The notes under the pieces: generated by a model | The model's database searches: none | Seen by the model: the letters and a program-made list of their open reading frames with translations, nothing else | Told to the model about the DNA's origin: nothing | NCBI GenBank assembly: GCA_964492335.1 | Contig: CAZBJX010000017.1 | Span: 1 to 50,402 of the forward strand | DNA: 50,402 bases | From: JAFGCL01 sp964492335 | Lineage (GTDB): Bacteria > Chloroflexota > Dehalococcoidia > UBA2247 > RBG-13-53-26 | Direction of reading: 5' to 3' | Made by a program: the position numbers and the translations under genes | Shown: one piece after another, positions 6,711-15,041 of the stretch | Numbering within the stretch: position 1 is the first letter of the stretch | How the letters are laid out: each line of letters begins with the position of its first letter

Positions 6711-9497
6711 ATGCGCCATGATCTGATCAATACCGGAATCGACGTCATTGGCCCCGTCCCCTGGGGCGCCCATTTCTGCCAGTTCTACCAGGACAAGGAC
6801 GACCTCCTGGACGTCCTGGTCCCCTACTTCAAGGCTGGCCTGGAGAACAACGAGTTCTGCATGTGGATCACCTCGCCGCCCCTGGGCGCCGCCGAGGCCC
6901 GCCGGGCCATGGGCCGGGCCATGCCGGATTTCCCCGGGCGCCTGGCCCGGGGCCAGATCGAGATCCTCCCCCACACCCGCTGGTACCTGAAGGGCGGCTC
7001 ATTTGATCGGCAGAGAGTGCTCGACGGCTGGGTGGACAAGCTGAAGGCGGCGCAGGCCGCCGGCTACGCCGGCCTGAGGCTGTCCGGCAACACCTTCTGG
7101 CTGGAGAAGGAGGACTGGAAGAGCTTCACCGACTACGAGGCGGCCATCAATGAGGTGATCGGCAACTACCGCATGCTGGCCATGTGCACCTACAGCCTGG
7201 GACGGTGCGGGGCGGCCGAGATCATGGACGTGGTCCGCAATCACGAGTTCGCGCTCATCCGCCGGGAAGGCGGGTGGGAGGTCATCGAGAGCACAGCGCA
7301 GAAGCAGGCCAGGGAAGCGCTGGCTGAAAGCAAGAGCCGGTACCGGGGGCTCTACCATGCGGTGGCCGGGGGGATCGTGGTGCAGGACAGGAGCGGGGTG
7401 ATCATCCAAGCCAACGCGCCCGCCCGGGAGCTGCTGGGGATGACCCGGGAGGAGATCAGCGGCTGCACGTCGGAAAGCCCCCGGTGGGAGGCCGTCCGCG
7501 AGGACGGATCGCCCTTCCCGGGCCGGGAGCACCCGGCGATGGTGGTCCTGCGCACCGGCCGGCCGGTGCACGCCGTGGTGATGGGCATTCACCAACCGGC
7601 CGGCGGCCGGCGCCGGTGGATACTGGTCAACTCCGAGCCGGTGCGCGACCCGGCGACCGGCTCCGTCGAGGCCGTGACCACCACCTTCCTGGACATCACC
7701 GGTCGAAAGGAGGCCGAAGAGGAGCTGGCCTTTCAGGCCAATATCCTGTCCAACATCTCTGATGCCGTGGTGGCCATGGACAACGATGGGAAGGTGACTT
7801 ACTGGAACCGCATGGCGGAGGAGATGTACGGCATCCCGGCGGAGCGGGCCATCGGCCGGCACCAGCAGGACCTCTACAGGGTGGCCTGGCCGAAGCCCGA
7901 GGACGAGCGGGTCTGGAGCCAGGAGATGGCGTCCAGGGGGAGATGGGTTGGCGAGAGCTTCCACATCAAGAGGGGCGGAGAGAGGGCCTATGTCCGGTCG
8001 TCCATGGGCGTTGTGAGGAATGCCCGGGGAGAGCCGGCCGGGGTGGTGGTGGTGGTCCGGGATCGGACCAGGCTGTGGCAGGCCGAGCAGGACCTGAAGC
8101 TGCTGAACGAGCGGTTGAGGCAGCAGGCCGAGGACAGGCTGCGGGCCACCGATGCCAGCTTCCGGCAGGCCATTGCCGGGAATGCGGACGGCATCGTGGT
8201 AGTGCGCCAGGACGGGGTGGTCCGTTTCGCCAACGCCGCGGCGGAGCAGCTCCTGGGGCGGGGGCCGGGCGAGATGGAGGGGGCGCTATTCCCGTTCCCC
8301 CTGGTTGAGGGGGCCGAGATAGAGATCTCCCGGGACGGCGGCCAGAGCGCGGCTGCGGAGATGCGCATTGTGGAGCTGGAGTGGGAAGGGGCCCCGGCCT
8401 GCCTGGCCACCCTGCGGGACATCACCAAGAGGAAGCAGGACCTGCAGGCCCTCCAGGAGAGCGAAGCGCGGCTGAGACTGTTCGTGGACCAGATACCCTG
8501 CGTGACCTGGGCCCTGGACAACAGGCTGCGGGTCACCTCCTACTCGGGCACGGGGCTGGGGGTCATCCAGAACGTGCCCGAGGGGATCAAGGGTATGACC
8601 CTGTCCAAGTACTTCGGGATCGATGATCCGGAGTTCGAGCCGAACGCCGCGCACCGCAAGGCCCTGCAGGGCGCACCGGCCGCCTACGAGATGAACTGGA
8701 CGGGGCGCACCTTCATCGGCCGCGTGGAGCCGCTGCGGGACGCGCAGGAGCGCATTGTGGGTGTTGTGGGCGTGGCCTTCGACATCACCGCGCGCAAGCT
8801 GGCGGAGGAGCAGCTGAGGGGACTGTCGCACCGCCTGGTGACGGCCCAGGAGAATGAGCGTCGCGCCATAGCCCGCGAGCTGCACGACGAGGTGGGCCAG
8901 CTGCTCACCGCGCTCAAGCTCTCCCTGGACAAGGCTGCGTCGCCCGGGCCCGTGGGGGACGGCTCGGACCTGCAGGAGGCCCGGGTGGCCCTGCGGGAGC
9001 TGATGGCCCGGGTGAGGAGCATGTCCCTGGATCTGCGGCCGACGATGCTGGACGACCTCGGCCTGCTGCCGACGCTCCTCTGGCATTTCCGGCGGTACAC
9101 CGCCCAGACGAAGATCCAGGTGCACTTCACCCACCGCGGCCTGCGGAAGGGCCTGTCTCAGGAGATCATCACCGCGGCCTACCGCATCGTGCAGGAGGCC
9201 CTGACCAACGTGGCCCGCCATGCGCGGGTGGACAGCGTGTCGGTGCGGGTGCGCGCCCAGTCCGGGGTGGTCCTGGTGGAGGTGGAGGACCGCGGCGCCG
9301 GGTTCGACGTGGAGAGCGTGGCGGCGACCAGTGCCGGCCTCAACGGCATGCGCGAGCGGGCCCTGTCCCTGAAGGGCAGGCTGCTGGTGCAGTCCCGGCC
9401 TGGAGAGGGCACCTGCATCATAGCCGAGCTCCCGCTGGGAAAGAAACGGTTGGGGAGGAAGAAGGGCAGGGAAGATGATAACCGTGGTTCTGGCTGA
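6711..9497 (+). CDS. MEDS/PAS multi-sensor histidine kinase (NarL-partner type)
   Basis: The 928-residue protein lacks obvious membrane helices. Residues about 8-175 form a MEDS (DcmR-like sensory) domain, beginning VPWGAHFCQFYQDKDDLLDV. Four PAS domains follow, starting near residues 204, 342, 477 and 580. A HisKA_3 domain carries ERRAIARELHDEVGQ with the phospho-acceptor His at about 725. The HATPase has an N box (EALTNVARHA, near 828) and G boxes (DRGAGFD near 860, GLNGMRERA near 877). The frame is open from 6513, but ATG 6711 starts directly before the MEDS domain, and upstream codons overlap the promoter leader. The stop overlaps the regulator gene by 23 bases, so the two are translationally coupled. 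The signal is unknown; MEDS domains occur in methanogens and methylotrophs. Confidence 0.9.
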   Translation: MRHDLINTGIDVIGPVPWGAHFCQFYQDKDDLLDVLVPYFKAGLENNEFCMWITSPPLGAAEARRAMGRAMPDFPGRLARGQIEILPHTRWYLKGGSFDRQRVLDGWVDKLKAAQAAGYAGLRLSGNTFWLEKEDWKSFTDYEAAINEVIGNYRMLAMCTYSLGRCGAAEIMDVVRNHEFALIRREGGWEVIESTAQKQAREALAESKSRYRGLYHAVAGGIVVQDRSGVIIQANAPARELLGMTREEISGCTSESPRWEAVREDGSPFPGREHPAMVVLRTGRPVHAVVMGIHQPAGGRRRWILVNSEPVRDPATGSVEAVTTTFLDITGRKEAEEELAFQANILSNISDAVVAMDNDGKVTYWNRMAEEMYGIPAERAIGRHQQDLYRVAWPKPEDERVWSQEMASRGRWVGESFHIKRGGERAYVRSSMGVVRNARGEPAGVVVVVRDRTRLWQAEQDLKLLNERLRQQAEDRLRATDASFRQAIAGNADGIVVVRQDGVVRFANAAAEQLLGRGPGEMEGALFPFPLVEGAEIEISRDGGQSAAAEMRIVELEWEGAPACLATLRDITKRKQDLQALQESEARLRLFVDQIPCVTWALDNRLRVTSYSGTGLGVIQNVPEGIKGMTLSKYFGIDDPEFEPNAAHRKALQGAPAAYEMNWTGRTFIGRVEPLRDAQERIVGVVGVAFDITARKLAEEQLRGLSHRLVTAQENERRAIARELHDEVGQLLTALKLSLDKAASPGPVGDGSDLQEARVALRELMARVRSMSLDLRPTMLDDLGLLPTLLWHFRRYTAQTKIQVHFTHRGLRKGLSQEIITAAYRIVQEALTNVARHARVDSVSVRVRAQSGVVLVEVEDRGAGFDVESVAATSAGLNGMRERALSLKGRLLVQSRPGEGTCIIAELPLGKKRLGRKKGREDDNRGSG

Positions 9498-10125
9498 CGA
9501 CCACAACATCGTGCGTCAGGGCCTGCGCAAGCTGCTCGAGGCGGAGCCCGACATCCGGGTAGTGGGCGAGGCGGCGGATGGCGCGGAGGCCACGCAGCTG
9601 GTGGAGCAGTTGCAGCCCAATTTGCTGGTGGTGGACATCATGATGGGCGGCATGAACGGGATCGAAGTCACCCGTTATGTCAAGAAGCTTTCCCCCAGGA
9701 CCAGCGTGGTGGTGCTGTCCATGCATGCCGACGAGGGATATGTCATGGAGGCCCTGCGGGCCGGGGCCAGGGGCTACGTGCTGAAGGACTCGATTGCCGA
9801 TGACCTGCTCCACGCCATGCGGGAGGCGTTGCAGGGCCGGCGCTACCTCAGCCCGCCTTTGTCGGAGGTGGTCATCGACGGGTACCTGCAGAAGCGGGAG
9901 GGCACGGCGCTGAAGCCCCACGAGAGGCTGACCGTCCGGGAGCGCGAGGTGCTGCACCTGCTGGCCGGCGGCCTGAGCAATGCCGAGATAGCTGAGCGGC
10001 TGTGCGTCAGCCGACGCACCATAGAGGTCCACCGGGCGCACGTGATGCGCAAGCTGGGCCTGCGCAACCAGGTCCAGCTGCTTCGCTACGCCATCGAGTC
10101 CGGCATCGCTCCCCCGGGGAAGTAA
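9475..10125 (+). CDS. NarL/FixJ-type response regulator
   Basis: The 216-residue protein has a receiver domain (1-120) with the acidic pair in VVLADDH, phospho-acceptor Asp54 in VVDIMM, and the conserved Lys in YVLKDS. A LuxR-type helix-turn-helix (about 148-205) contains LTVREREVLHLLAGGLSNAEI and RTIEVHRAHVMRKLG, given here as short blocks. It overlaps the kinase gene and should receive its phosphate. It is closely similar in layout to the regulator at 49651-50307. Confidence 0.93.
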   Translation: MITVVLADDHNIVRQGLRKLLEAEPDIRVVGEAADGAEATQLVEQLQPNLLVVDIMMGGMNGIEVTRYVKKLSPRTSVVVLSMHADEGYVMEALRAGARGYVLKDSIADDLLHAMREALQGRRYLSPPLSEVVIDGYLQKREGTALKPHERLTVREREVLHLLAGGLSNAEIAERLCVSRRTIEVHRAHVMRKLGLRNQVQLLRYAIESGIAPPGK

Positions 10126-10160
10126 GTAGCCCCCACAGCCCCGCGCTAAGTAACATCCCC
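10123..10160. repeat. Direct repeat after the first response regulator
   Basis: TAAGTAGCCCCC (10123-10134) recurs as TAAGTAACATCCCC (10147-10160) with a 24-base period, starting at the stop codon of the regulator. A similar pair with a 25-base period follows the second regulator near 50358-50398. Confidence 0.4.
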
Positions 10161-10198
10161 AATACCTGCGCCGCCGCCCCGGTGCGATACTGGTAGAG

Positions 10199-10307
10199 GT
10201 TGCCGGCGCTGACACCCTCCAGCCGCAGCGGGTCCGGATGAGGGGAGAGGGCGGTGGTCGGCGATGGCATGGAATCCCGGGGGATGGAGGGTGTCAGCGC
10301 CGGCAAC
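10199..10307. repeat. 109-bp element with perfect 23-bp inverted arms
   Basis: Bases 10199-10221 and 10285-10307 are perfect inverted copies (arm starts GTTGCCGGCGCTGACACC), enclosing a 63-base centre. The centre is not obviously coding. It lies between the response regulator and a small zinc-ribbon gene. It could be a short non-autonomous mobile element, a long RNA hairpin or a terminator-like structure; no T-run follows the right arm. No second copy was seen in the window. Confidence 0.7.
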
Positions 10308-10377
10308 TGGAATGTCCCGGTTGCCCGGGCGCCGGCGCCCACCGTGCCGAGGGCGACCGTCACAGAGGGGAAGTGAC

Positions 10378-10620
10378 GTGAGGAAGAAGCATTGCTCTCA
10401 TCACTGGGTAATCGATTTTGCGGAGGGCCCTCTGAGCAGAGGCGAATGCCGGGCCTGCGGGGAGGAACGGCTCTTCCGGAACCACCTGCTGTGGTCCGAG
10501 ATGGCGCCGCCGGAGGCCACTAACGGCCGTTACAGGCTGGGTGTGGACCCGAGGCCGCGGGGCCGGCCCCGTCCGGCCCTGTCTCCGCGGAGGGCGGGCC
10601 ACGGGCCCCTGTGCCCGTAG
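10378..10620 (+). CDS. Small zinc-ribbon protein (CxHHW...CxxCG type)
   Basis: An 80-residue protein starting at GTG 10378, preceded by GAGGGGAA; the longer open frame upstream runs through the inverted-repeat element and is not used. The N-terminus carries HCSHHW (about residues 5-10) and then CRACGEERLFRN (about 23-34), a likely zinc site made of Cys and His. Short proteins with this layout occur as conserved unknowns in Chloroflexota-like genomes. The C-terminal 30 residues are Arg/Pro-rich and probably disordered. Confidence 0.65.
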   Translation: MRKKHCSHHWVIDFAEGPLSRGECRACGEERLFRNHLLWSEMAPPEATNGRYRLGVDPRPRGRPRPALSPRRAGHGPLCP

Positions 10621-10648
10621 CTGATGACGATGGAAGGGGGGAGAGGAG

Positions 10649-10903
10649 ATGGCGCTATCGAGCACCTACGGGAGACTGGACATCCCGACCATAGGCGAGG
10701 ACGAGCCGGTGTTCATTCTTCGGGGCAGGGACGCCCTGGCCGAGTCCGCCATAGAGATGTACCGGCTCCTGGCGGAGGCCCACGGCTGCAGTGTGGGCGA
10801 GGCCCTGGCCAGGGAAGTCGGCCACTTCAAGAGGTGGCCCGGAGACAGGAGAATGCCGGCCTGGCCCGCAGCGGGACAGGCCCCGCCGAAGATGAAGGAC
10901 TAG
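10649..10903 (+). CDS. Mini-protein paralog A, upstream of the DJ-1 gene
   Basis: An 84-residue protein with ATG 10649 and a ribosome binding site (GGGGGGAGAGGAG). It shares a pattern with the gene at 11580: YGxxxIPxxGxDEPVFILR, then an AIEMYRxLAExHG helix and a C-terminal FxRWP. It looks soluble, mostly helical, and has no cysteines except one in HGCSVG. No named family is recognised. The DJ-1/PfpI gene begins 63 bases downstream and the second copy follows that gene, so the three probably form one unit. Confidence 0.7.
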   Translation: MALSSTYGRLDIPTIGEDEPVFILRGRDALAESAIEMYRLLAEAHGCSVGEALAREVGHFKRWPGDRRMPAWPAAGQAPPKMKD

Positions 10904-10965
10904 TACCGAGAGGGGCCCCGGCCGGCAAGGCAGGGTGGCCCCGGGTGGAGAGAGGGGCTCCCCCC

Positions 10966-11511
10966 ATGCTTGAAGGTAAGCGGGTCGCCATCCTGGCGGA
11001 GCGGGGATTCGAGGACACGGAGCTGGTCGATCCCATGGCGGCCATGAAAGCGGCCGGGGCCCGGGTGATGGTGGTGGGCAGCGGGTCGCAGAAGACCTAC
11101 ACGGGGAAGCGGGGCACGGCCGTGGTCAGGGCGGATGCCGCCGCTAGCCAGGTGCGGGCGGACTACTTCGATGCCGTAATTGTCCCCGGGGGATATGCCC
11201 CCGACAGGATGCGGCTGCACCGGCCCATGGTTGACCTGGTGAGGGAGATGCACGCTGCGGGCAAGGTGGTGGCCGCCATATGCCACGGCCCTCAGCTCCT
11301 GATCTCGGCGGATGTGGTCAGGGGGCGCAGGGTCACGTCGTGGCCCTCGGTGGCCGTGGACCTGAAGAACGCGGGGGCCACGTGGGTGGACGAAACGGTT
11401 GTTCGAGACGGGAACCTGATCACGTCCCGCCAGCCGGCCGACATCCCCGAGTTCATCTCGGCCATAGTCGACGCCCTGCAGGAGGAGCCGGAAAGGGCCC
11501 GGATGCACTGA
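10966..11511 (+). CDS. DJ-1/PfpI family protein
   Basis: The 181-residue protein is of full family length. The nucleophilic Cys lies in the elbow AAICHGPQLL (about residue 107), followed by His, and the partner Glu lies in AERGFEDTE near residue 15. FDAVIVPGGYAPDRMR matches the family loop. Members act as peptidases, glyoxalase/deglycase-like enzymes or chaperones under stress; the precise activity here cannot be inferred. ATG 10966 was chosen as the start of the MLEGKRVAIL strand, with GAGAGAGGGG upstream. It sits between two paralogous mini-genes. Confidence 0.88.
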   Translation: MLEGKRVAILAERGFEDTELVDPMAAMKAAGARVMVVGSGSQKTYTGKRGTAVVRADAAASQVRADYFDAVIVPGGYAPDRMRLHRPMVDLVREMHAAGKVVAAICHGPQLLISADVVRGRRVTSWPSVAVDLKNAGATWVDETVVRDGNLITSRQPADIPEFISAIVDALQEEPERARMH

Positions 11512-11579
11512 GGCCCTTCGGCCAGGCAAGCGCCCTGGGAGGCAACCGGGGCCGGAAGGTGCCGACACAAGGAGGGGCC

Positions 11580-11792
11580 ATGGCCATATCCGGCAAGTAC
11601 GGTGAAATCAGCATCCCGAAGGTGGGAGTGGACGAGCCGGTCTTCATACTGCGCGCCCAGGACAGGCTGGCGGTGGCCGCCATTGAGATGTACCGCGCGC
11701 TGGCCGAGTCTCACGGGCTGCCGCTGGCCGGCAGCCTGCAGAAGGAGATCGACGCCTTCCGGCGGTGGCCGTCCAGGAAGTCGCCTGATTGA
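11580..11792 (+). CDS. Mini-protein paralog B, downstream of the DJ-1 gene
   Basis: A 70-residue protein starting at ATG 11580 behind a strong AAGGAGGGG site. It is closely related to the protein at 10649: both have YG-x3-IP-x2-G-x-DEPVFILR near residue 10-25, AIEMYR-x-LAE-x-HG and a terminal FRRWP/FKRWP. This copy lacks the C-terminal Pro-rich tail of the other. The function is unknown. It ends 8 bases before the convergent nitrilase-family gene. Confidence 0.72.
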   Translation: MAISGKYGEISIPKVGVDEPVFILRAQDRLAVAAIEMYRALAESHGLPLAGSLQKEIDAFRRWPSRKSPD

Positions 11793-11800
11793 GGTGGCCG

Positions 11801-12583
11801 CTACAGCCGGTAGAGGTCCGGGCGCCGCTCGGCGAAGACGGGCATGGAGGCCCTGACCTCGTCTACCCGGTCCTTGCTCACTTCGGCTACCAGCAGGGTC
11901 TCCCCGGCCTCCGGCGCCGTCCCCGGCACTTCGCCGTAGGGGTCAACGACCCGGCTGGAGCCGCCGAACTGGAGGTGGCCGTCCGTCCCGGCCCGGTTGG
12001 CGCCGACGACGTAGGCCTGGTTCTCGATGGCCCGGCTGCCCAGCAGGGCGCACCAGTGATGGGCCCTGGACAGGGGCCAGGCTGCAGGCACCACGAAGGC
12101 CTCCGCGCCCTGGAGCGCCAGGGACCGGGCCATCTCCGGGAAGCGGATGTCATAGCAGACCATCACCCCCCACCGCATCCCCTCGATGTCGGCCACCGTC
12201 AGCCGGTCCCCCCGTTTGAGGAAGTGCGGCTCATCCATCAGGGTGAACAGGTGCGCCTTCCGGTAGCCGGCCGCCAGCCCCCCGCGCCGGTCCACCACCG
12301 CCACCGCATTGAATATGTCGCCCTGCTCCCGTTCGGAGAGGCCGCTCACGATCCACACCCCCAGCCGGGAGGCCAGCTCCCGGAGCAGCGGCAGGGGCCC
12401 GGACTGCCAGGTTGAGGCGTTTTCCACTATGGCCTTCATGTCGTAGCCGGTGTCGGCCATCTCCGGGAAGACCACCATGCCGCACCCGGCCGCGGCGGCC
12501 TGCTCCGCCAGGCGCTGCATGGTGGCGCAGTTGGCGGCCACATTGCCCGCCTGGCACTCCATCTGGGCCACGGCCACCTTCAC
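11801..12583 (-). CDS. Carbon-nitrogen hydrolase (nitrilase superfamily)
   Basis: The 260-residue protein has the Glu-Lys-Cys triad of the family: Glu in VVFPEMADTG (about 41), Lys in YRKAHLF (about 109) and Cys in MVCYDIRFPE (about 144). The superfamily hydrolyses amides or nitriles, for example omega-amides and ureido acids; the closest-looking subgroup is the omega-amidase/NIT2-like one, but the substrate is not certain. It starts at GTG with GGAGCGG upstream and follows the unknown gene at 12622 by 38 bases on the same strand, probably in one transcript. Confidence 0.88.
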   Translation of the reverse strand: MKVAVAQMECQAGNVAANCATMQRLAEQAAAAGCGMVVFPEMADTGYDMKAIVENASTWQSGPLPLLRELASRLGVWIVSGLSEREQGDIFNAVAVVDRRGGLAAGYRKAHLFTLMDEPHFLKRGDRLTVADIEGMRWGVMVCYDIRFPEMARSLALQGAEAFVVPAAWPLSRAHHWCALLGSRAIENQAYVVGANRAGTDGHLQFGGSSRVVDPYGEVPGTAPEAGETLLVAEVSKDRVDEVRASMPVFAERRPDLYRL

Positions 12584-12621
12584 CGGCCCGCTCCTCCCTG
12601 CCCGGGGGTCACGGCCGCTCC

Positions 12622-13185
12622 CTAGTCATCTTCATCTTCTTCCTCGGCCAGCAGCCGGTTCCTGAGGAAGAGGGTGGCCCTCTGGTCGAAGCTCATCACG
12701 CCCTTCATGTAGAAATGCTTGCTTAGCTGCTCGTCGGCCGGAGACCCGATGAAGCATATGGTGCTGCCGTTCTCCGGGTTGACGAACCACAGCATGAGCC
12801 GGGAGTCCCTCATGCCGAAGTACCACCGGGCGTCGTTGTCGGTCAGCCACTCGATCAGCTGGTATTCGTTGACCGGGGGCATGACCAGGACGCAGTCCGC
12901 ATCTGTGGCGGCCGCCCTGACGGCGGCCAGCCTTATCAGTGTCTCCAGGGCCTCCTCCAGGCTGTCGCAGAAGAGGCCCATGATCTCGAAGGCGGAGCCT
13001 TCAGCGGTCCGCCGGGCCCGGAAGTCCGGCTCCACCAGGCCCACGTACCTGGGGGGCTTCAGGGCGTACCCGGCCTGCCTCAGAAGCCCTTCCGTCTGGG
13101 CCCGCACCTCGTCCCTGCTGAAGACGTAGTGGCGGAACTCGCCTTCGCTGATGCGCTGCTGGGGTCTCTCGGTGTCATCTGCCAT
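12622..13185 (-). CDS. Hypothetical 187-residue protein with acidic tail
   Basis: The start is ATG 13185 (MADDTERPQQRI) with GGAAGGAGGG 11 bases upstream. The longer open frame carries a low-complexity extension that looks non-native. The body is a mixed alpha/beta protein with DCVLVMPPVNEYQ, ARWYFGMRDSRLMLWFV and an FDQRATLFLRNRLL helix, ending in a run of Glu/Asp. No family is recognised. A leftward TACAAT at 13276-13281 could be its -10. It lies divergently from the ABC importer operon and upstream of the nitrilase-family gene. Confidence 0.7.
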   Translation of the reverse strand: MADDTERPQQRISEGEFRHYVFSRDEVRAQTEGLLRQAGYALKPPRYVGLVEPDFRARRTAEGSAFEIMGLFCDSLEEALETLIRLAAVRAAATDADCVLVMPPVNEYQLIEWLTDNDARWYFGMRDSRLMLWFVNPENGSTICFIGSPADEQLSKHFYMKGVMSFDQRATLFLRNRLLAEEEDEDD

Positions 13186-13323
13186 GGTGTGCGTTGCCCT
13201 CCTTCCTGCCGGCGTTTCCTGCTGGCGGCAGGCCCCCGGGGGATGGGGCGGAGAGAGGCCGCCAGCCTGTGACTGATTGTAACGGTTTTGCGCCGGTGGT
13301 GCACCCGGTGCGGCCGCCCCGGC

Positions 13324-13352
13324 TTGACTCGCCGCCCGCCCTCCGGTAGAAT
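13324..13352 (+). promoter_or_regulatory. Promoter of the ABC importer operon
   Basis: TTGACT (13324-13329), a 17 bp spacer and TAGAAT (13347-13352) form a near-consensus promoter. Transcription would start near 13359, inside the adjoining palindrome. Confidence 0.75.
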
Positions 13353-13365
13353 GCAACTAGTTGCA
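13352..13365. promoter_or_regulatory. Palindromic operator overlapping the -10 box
   Basis: TGCAACTAGTTGCA is a perfect 14-bp palindrome that begins at the last base of the -10 box and covers the predicted start site. This is a classic position for a dimeric repressor. The half-site TTGCAA resembles operators of MarR-type and some metal-responsive repressors; which regulator binds is unknown, and no repressor gene adjoins it. Confidence 0.6.
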
Positions 13366-13432
13366 AAAGGCCCCGGTTGTGCTTATCCCGGCCGGAGGGC
13401 GGTCCTGATGCGGGAAGGAGGGCGACACACCC

Positions 13433-15022
13433 ATGAACAGCAGGAGACTGGCCGGCATCCTTCTGACGGCGGTCCTGGTCCTGACGTGCCTGGTGGGGGC
13501 GGGCTGCGGCAGCCAGCCGGGGGGCGGGCAGGGGCCTGTCGAGCAATACGTTATCGCCGATGCCACCGGCGACTGGGGCTATCCTTCACCGTACCTGCGC
13601 TATGCCCGCGGGCCGGGATACATCCGGAGCAGCCTCATCTTCGATACGCTGGTGTGGAAGGACGCGGAGGGCTTCGTCCCCGCGCTGGCCCGGGAGTGGG
13701 AGTACGACGCTTCGGAGAACGCCTATGCCTTCCGGCTGCAGCCCGATGCCAGGTGGCATGACGGAGAGGCGTTCACCGCCGCCGACGTGGCCTTCACCAT
13801 CGACTACGTGAAGGCCCATGCCGACCCCTTCGTGACCCTGGCCGGCCCCACCGGAGTCCGGGAAGCTGAGATCATCGATGAGCACACCATCAGGCTCTGG
13901 CTGGAGCAGCCCTGCGCTTCCTTTCTGAACGACGTGGCCGGCACCATGTCCATCCTGCCCCGGCACATCTGGGAATCGGTCGATGACCCCATGACCTTCG
14001 ACGGGCCGGGAGCGGTGATCGGGACCGGGCCCTACCGGCTGATCGACTATGACAAGGCCCAGGGCTCCTACCTCTACGAAGCCTTCGAGGGCTACTACCT
14101 CGGCGAGCCCCGGGTCAAGCGGCTGGTCTTCGTCAAGACCGCCGAGGAGCTGGCCCCGGCCGCCCTGCGGCAGGGGGACGTGGACGCCGCCGACATCAAG
14201 GCCGACTGGGCCGAAGACCTGAGGTCGAGGGGTTTGACCGTCATCCAGTGCCCCTACGGCTGGAATGCCAGGCTGACCATCAATCACCGCAAGGCGCCCC
14301 TGGACAGCAGAGAGTTCCGGCAGGCGCTGGCGTACGCCATCGACCGGCAGGGCCTGGTGGATGTCACCCAGCGCGGCCATGGCATGGCCGGCAGCCCCGG
14401 GATGGTGCCCCCGGACAGCCCGTGGTATGCCCCGGCCATGGAGGGCATGTACCCCTATGACCCGGACAGGGCCAGGCAGCTGCTGGAGGGGCTGGGCTAC
14501 CAGGCGGGGGCCGACGGGTACTACTACAGGGACGGCATCCCGCTGCAGCTCGAGATCCTCACCCAGACCGCCTCCGGGTTCAAGGACGTGGGCCAGTTCA
14601 TCAAAGGCGCGCTGGAGGCGGTGGGCATCAAGGTCAGCCTGGTGGTGCTGGAGGGCAAGACCCTGGACGCCAGGGTGAACGCCTGGGAGTTCGATCTCTC
14701 CGTCTACGGCCACGGGGGTCTCTACGAGCCGTCCATACTGCCCAGGACCATCACCGGCCCCGGCTTCAACAGCGCGCGCTACACCGCGAACCAGGCCCTG
14801 AGCCAGCTGCTGGAGGACCAGCTCACCCAGATGGACGCCGGGGCCCGCCTGGAGATGGTGAGGCAGGCCCAGCAGCTCTACGCCGAGGATGTCCCGGCGC
14901 TGACCCTGTACTACCCCGACTACTACCTGGCCCACGACGGGCGGGTGGACATGTTCTACACGGCGGGCGGCGTGGCCTCCGGGATACCCATAGCCATCAA
15001 CAAGCTGGCCTTCCTGGGCTGA
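13433..15022 (+). CDS. ABC importer substrate-binding lipoprotein (SBP_bac_5)
   Basis: The 529-residue protein opens with a lipoprotein signal: a basic MNSRR, a hydrophobic core and lipobox VGAGC with the lipidated Cys at 25. The rest matches family 5 solute-binding proteins (dipeptide, oligopeptide, nickel): SLIFDTLVWKD, the WHDGEAFTAADVAFTIDYV block, IGTGPYRL, and YDPDRARQLLEGLGY. It would capture the substrate outside the membrane for the two permeases downstream. The family alone does not distinguish peptides from metal complexes. It is the first gene of the operon, directly behind the operator. Confidence 0.92.
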   Translation: MNSRRLAGILLTAVLVLTCLVGAGCGSQPGGGQGPVEQYVIADATGDWGYPSPYLRYARGPGYIRSSLIFDTLVWKDAEGFVPALAREWEYDASENAYAFRLQPDARWHDGEAFTAADVAFTIDYVKAHADPFVTLAGPTGVREAEIIDEHTIRLWLEQPCASFLNDVAGTMSILPRHIWESVDDPMTFDGPGAVIGTGPYRLIDYDKAQGSYLYEAFEGYYLGEPRVKRLVFVKTAEELAPAALRQGDVDAADIKADWAEDLRSRGLTVIQCPYGWNARLTINHRKAPLDSREFRQALAYAIDRQGLVDVTQRGHGMAGSPGMVPPDSPWYAPAMEGMYPYDPDRARQLLEGLGYQAGADGYYYRDGIPLQLEILTQTASGFKDVGQFIKGALEAVGIKVSLVVLEGKTLDARVNAWEFDLSVYGHGGLYEPSILPRTITGPGFNSARYTANQALSQLLEDQLTQMDAGARLEMVRQAQQLYAEDVPALTLYYPDYYLAHDGRVDMFYTAGGVASGIPIAINKLAFLG

Positions 15023-15041
15023 CCGGGGATAGAATGGAGGG

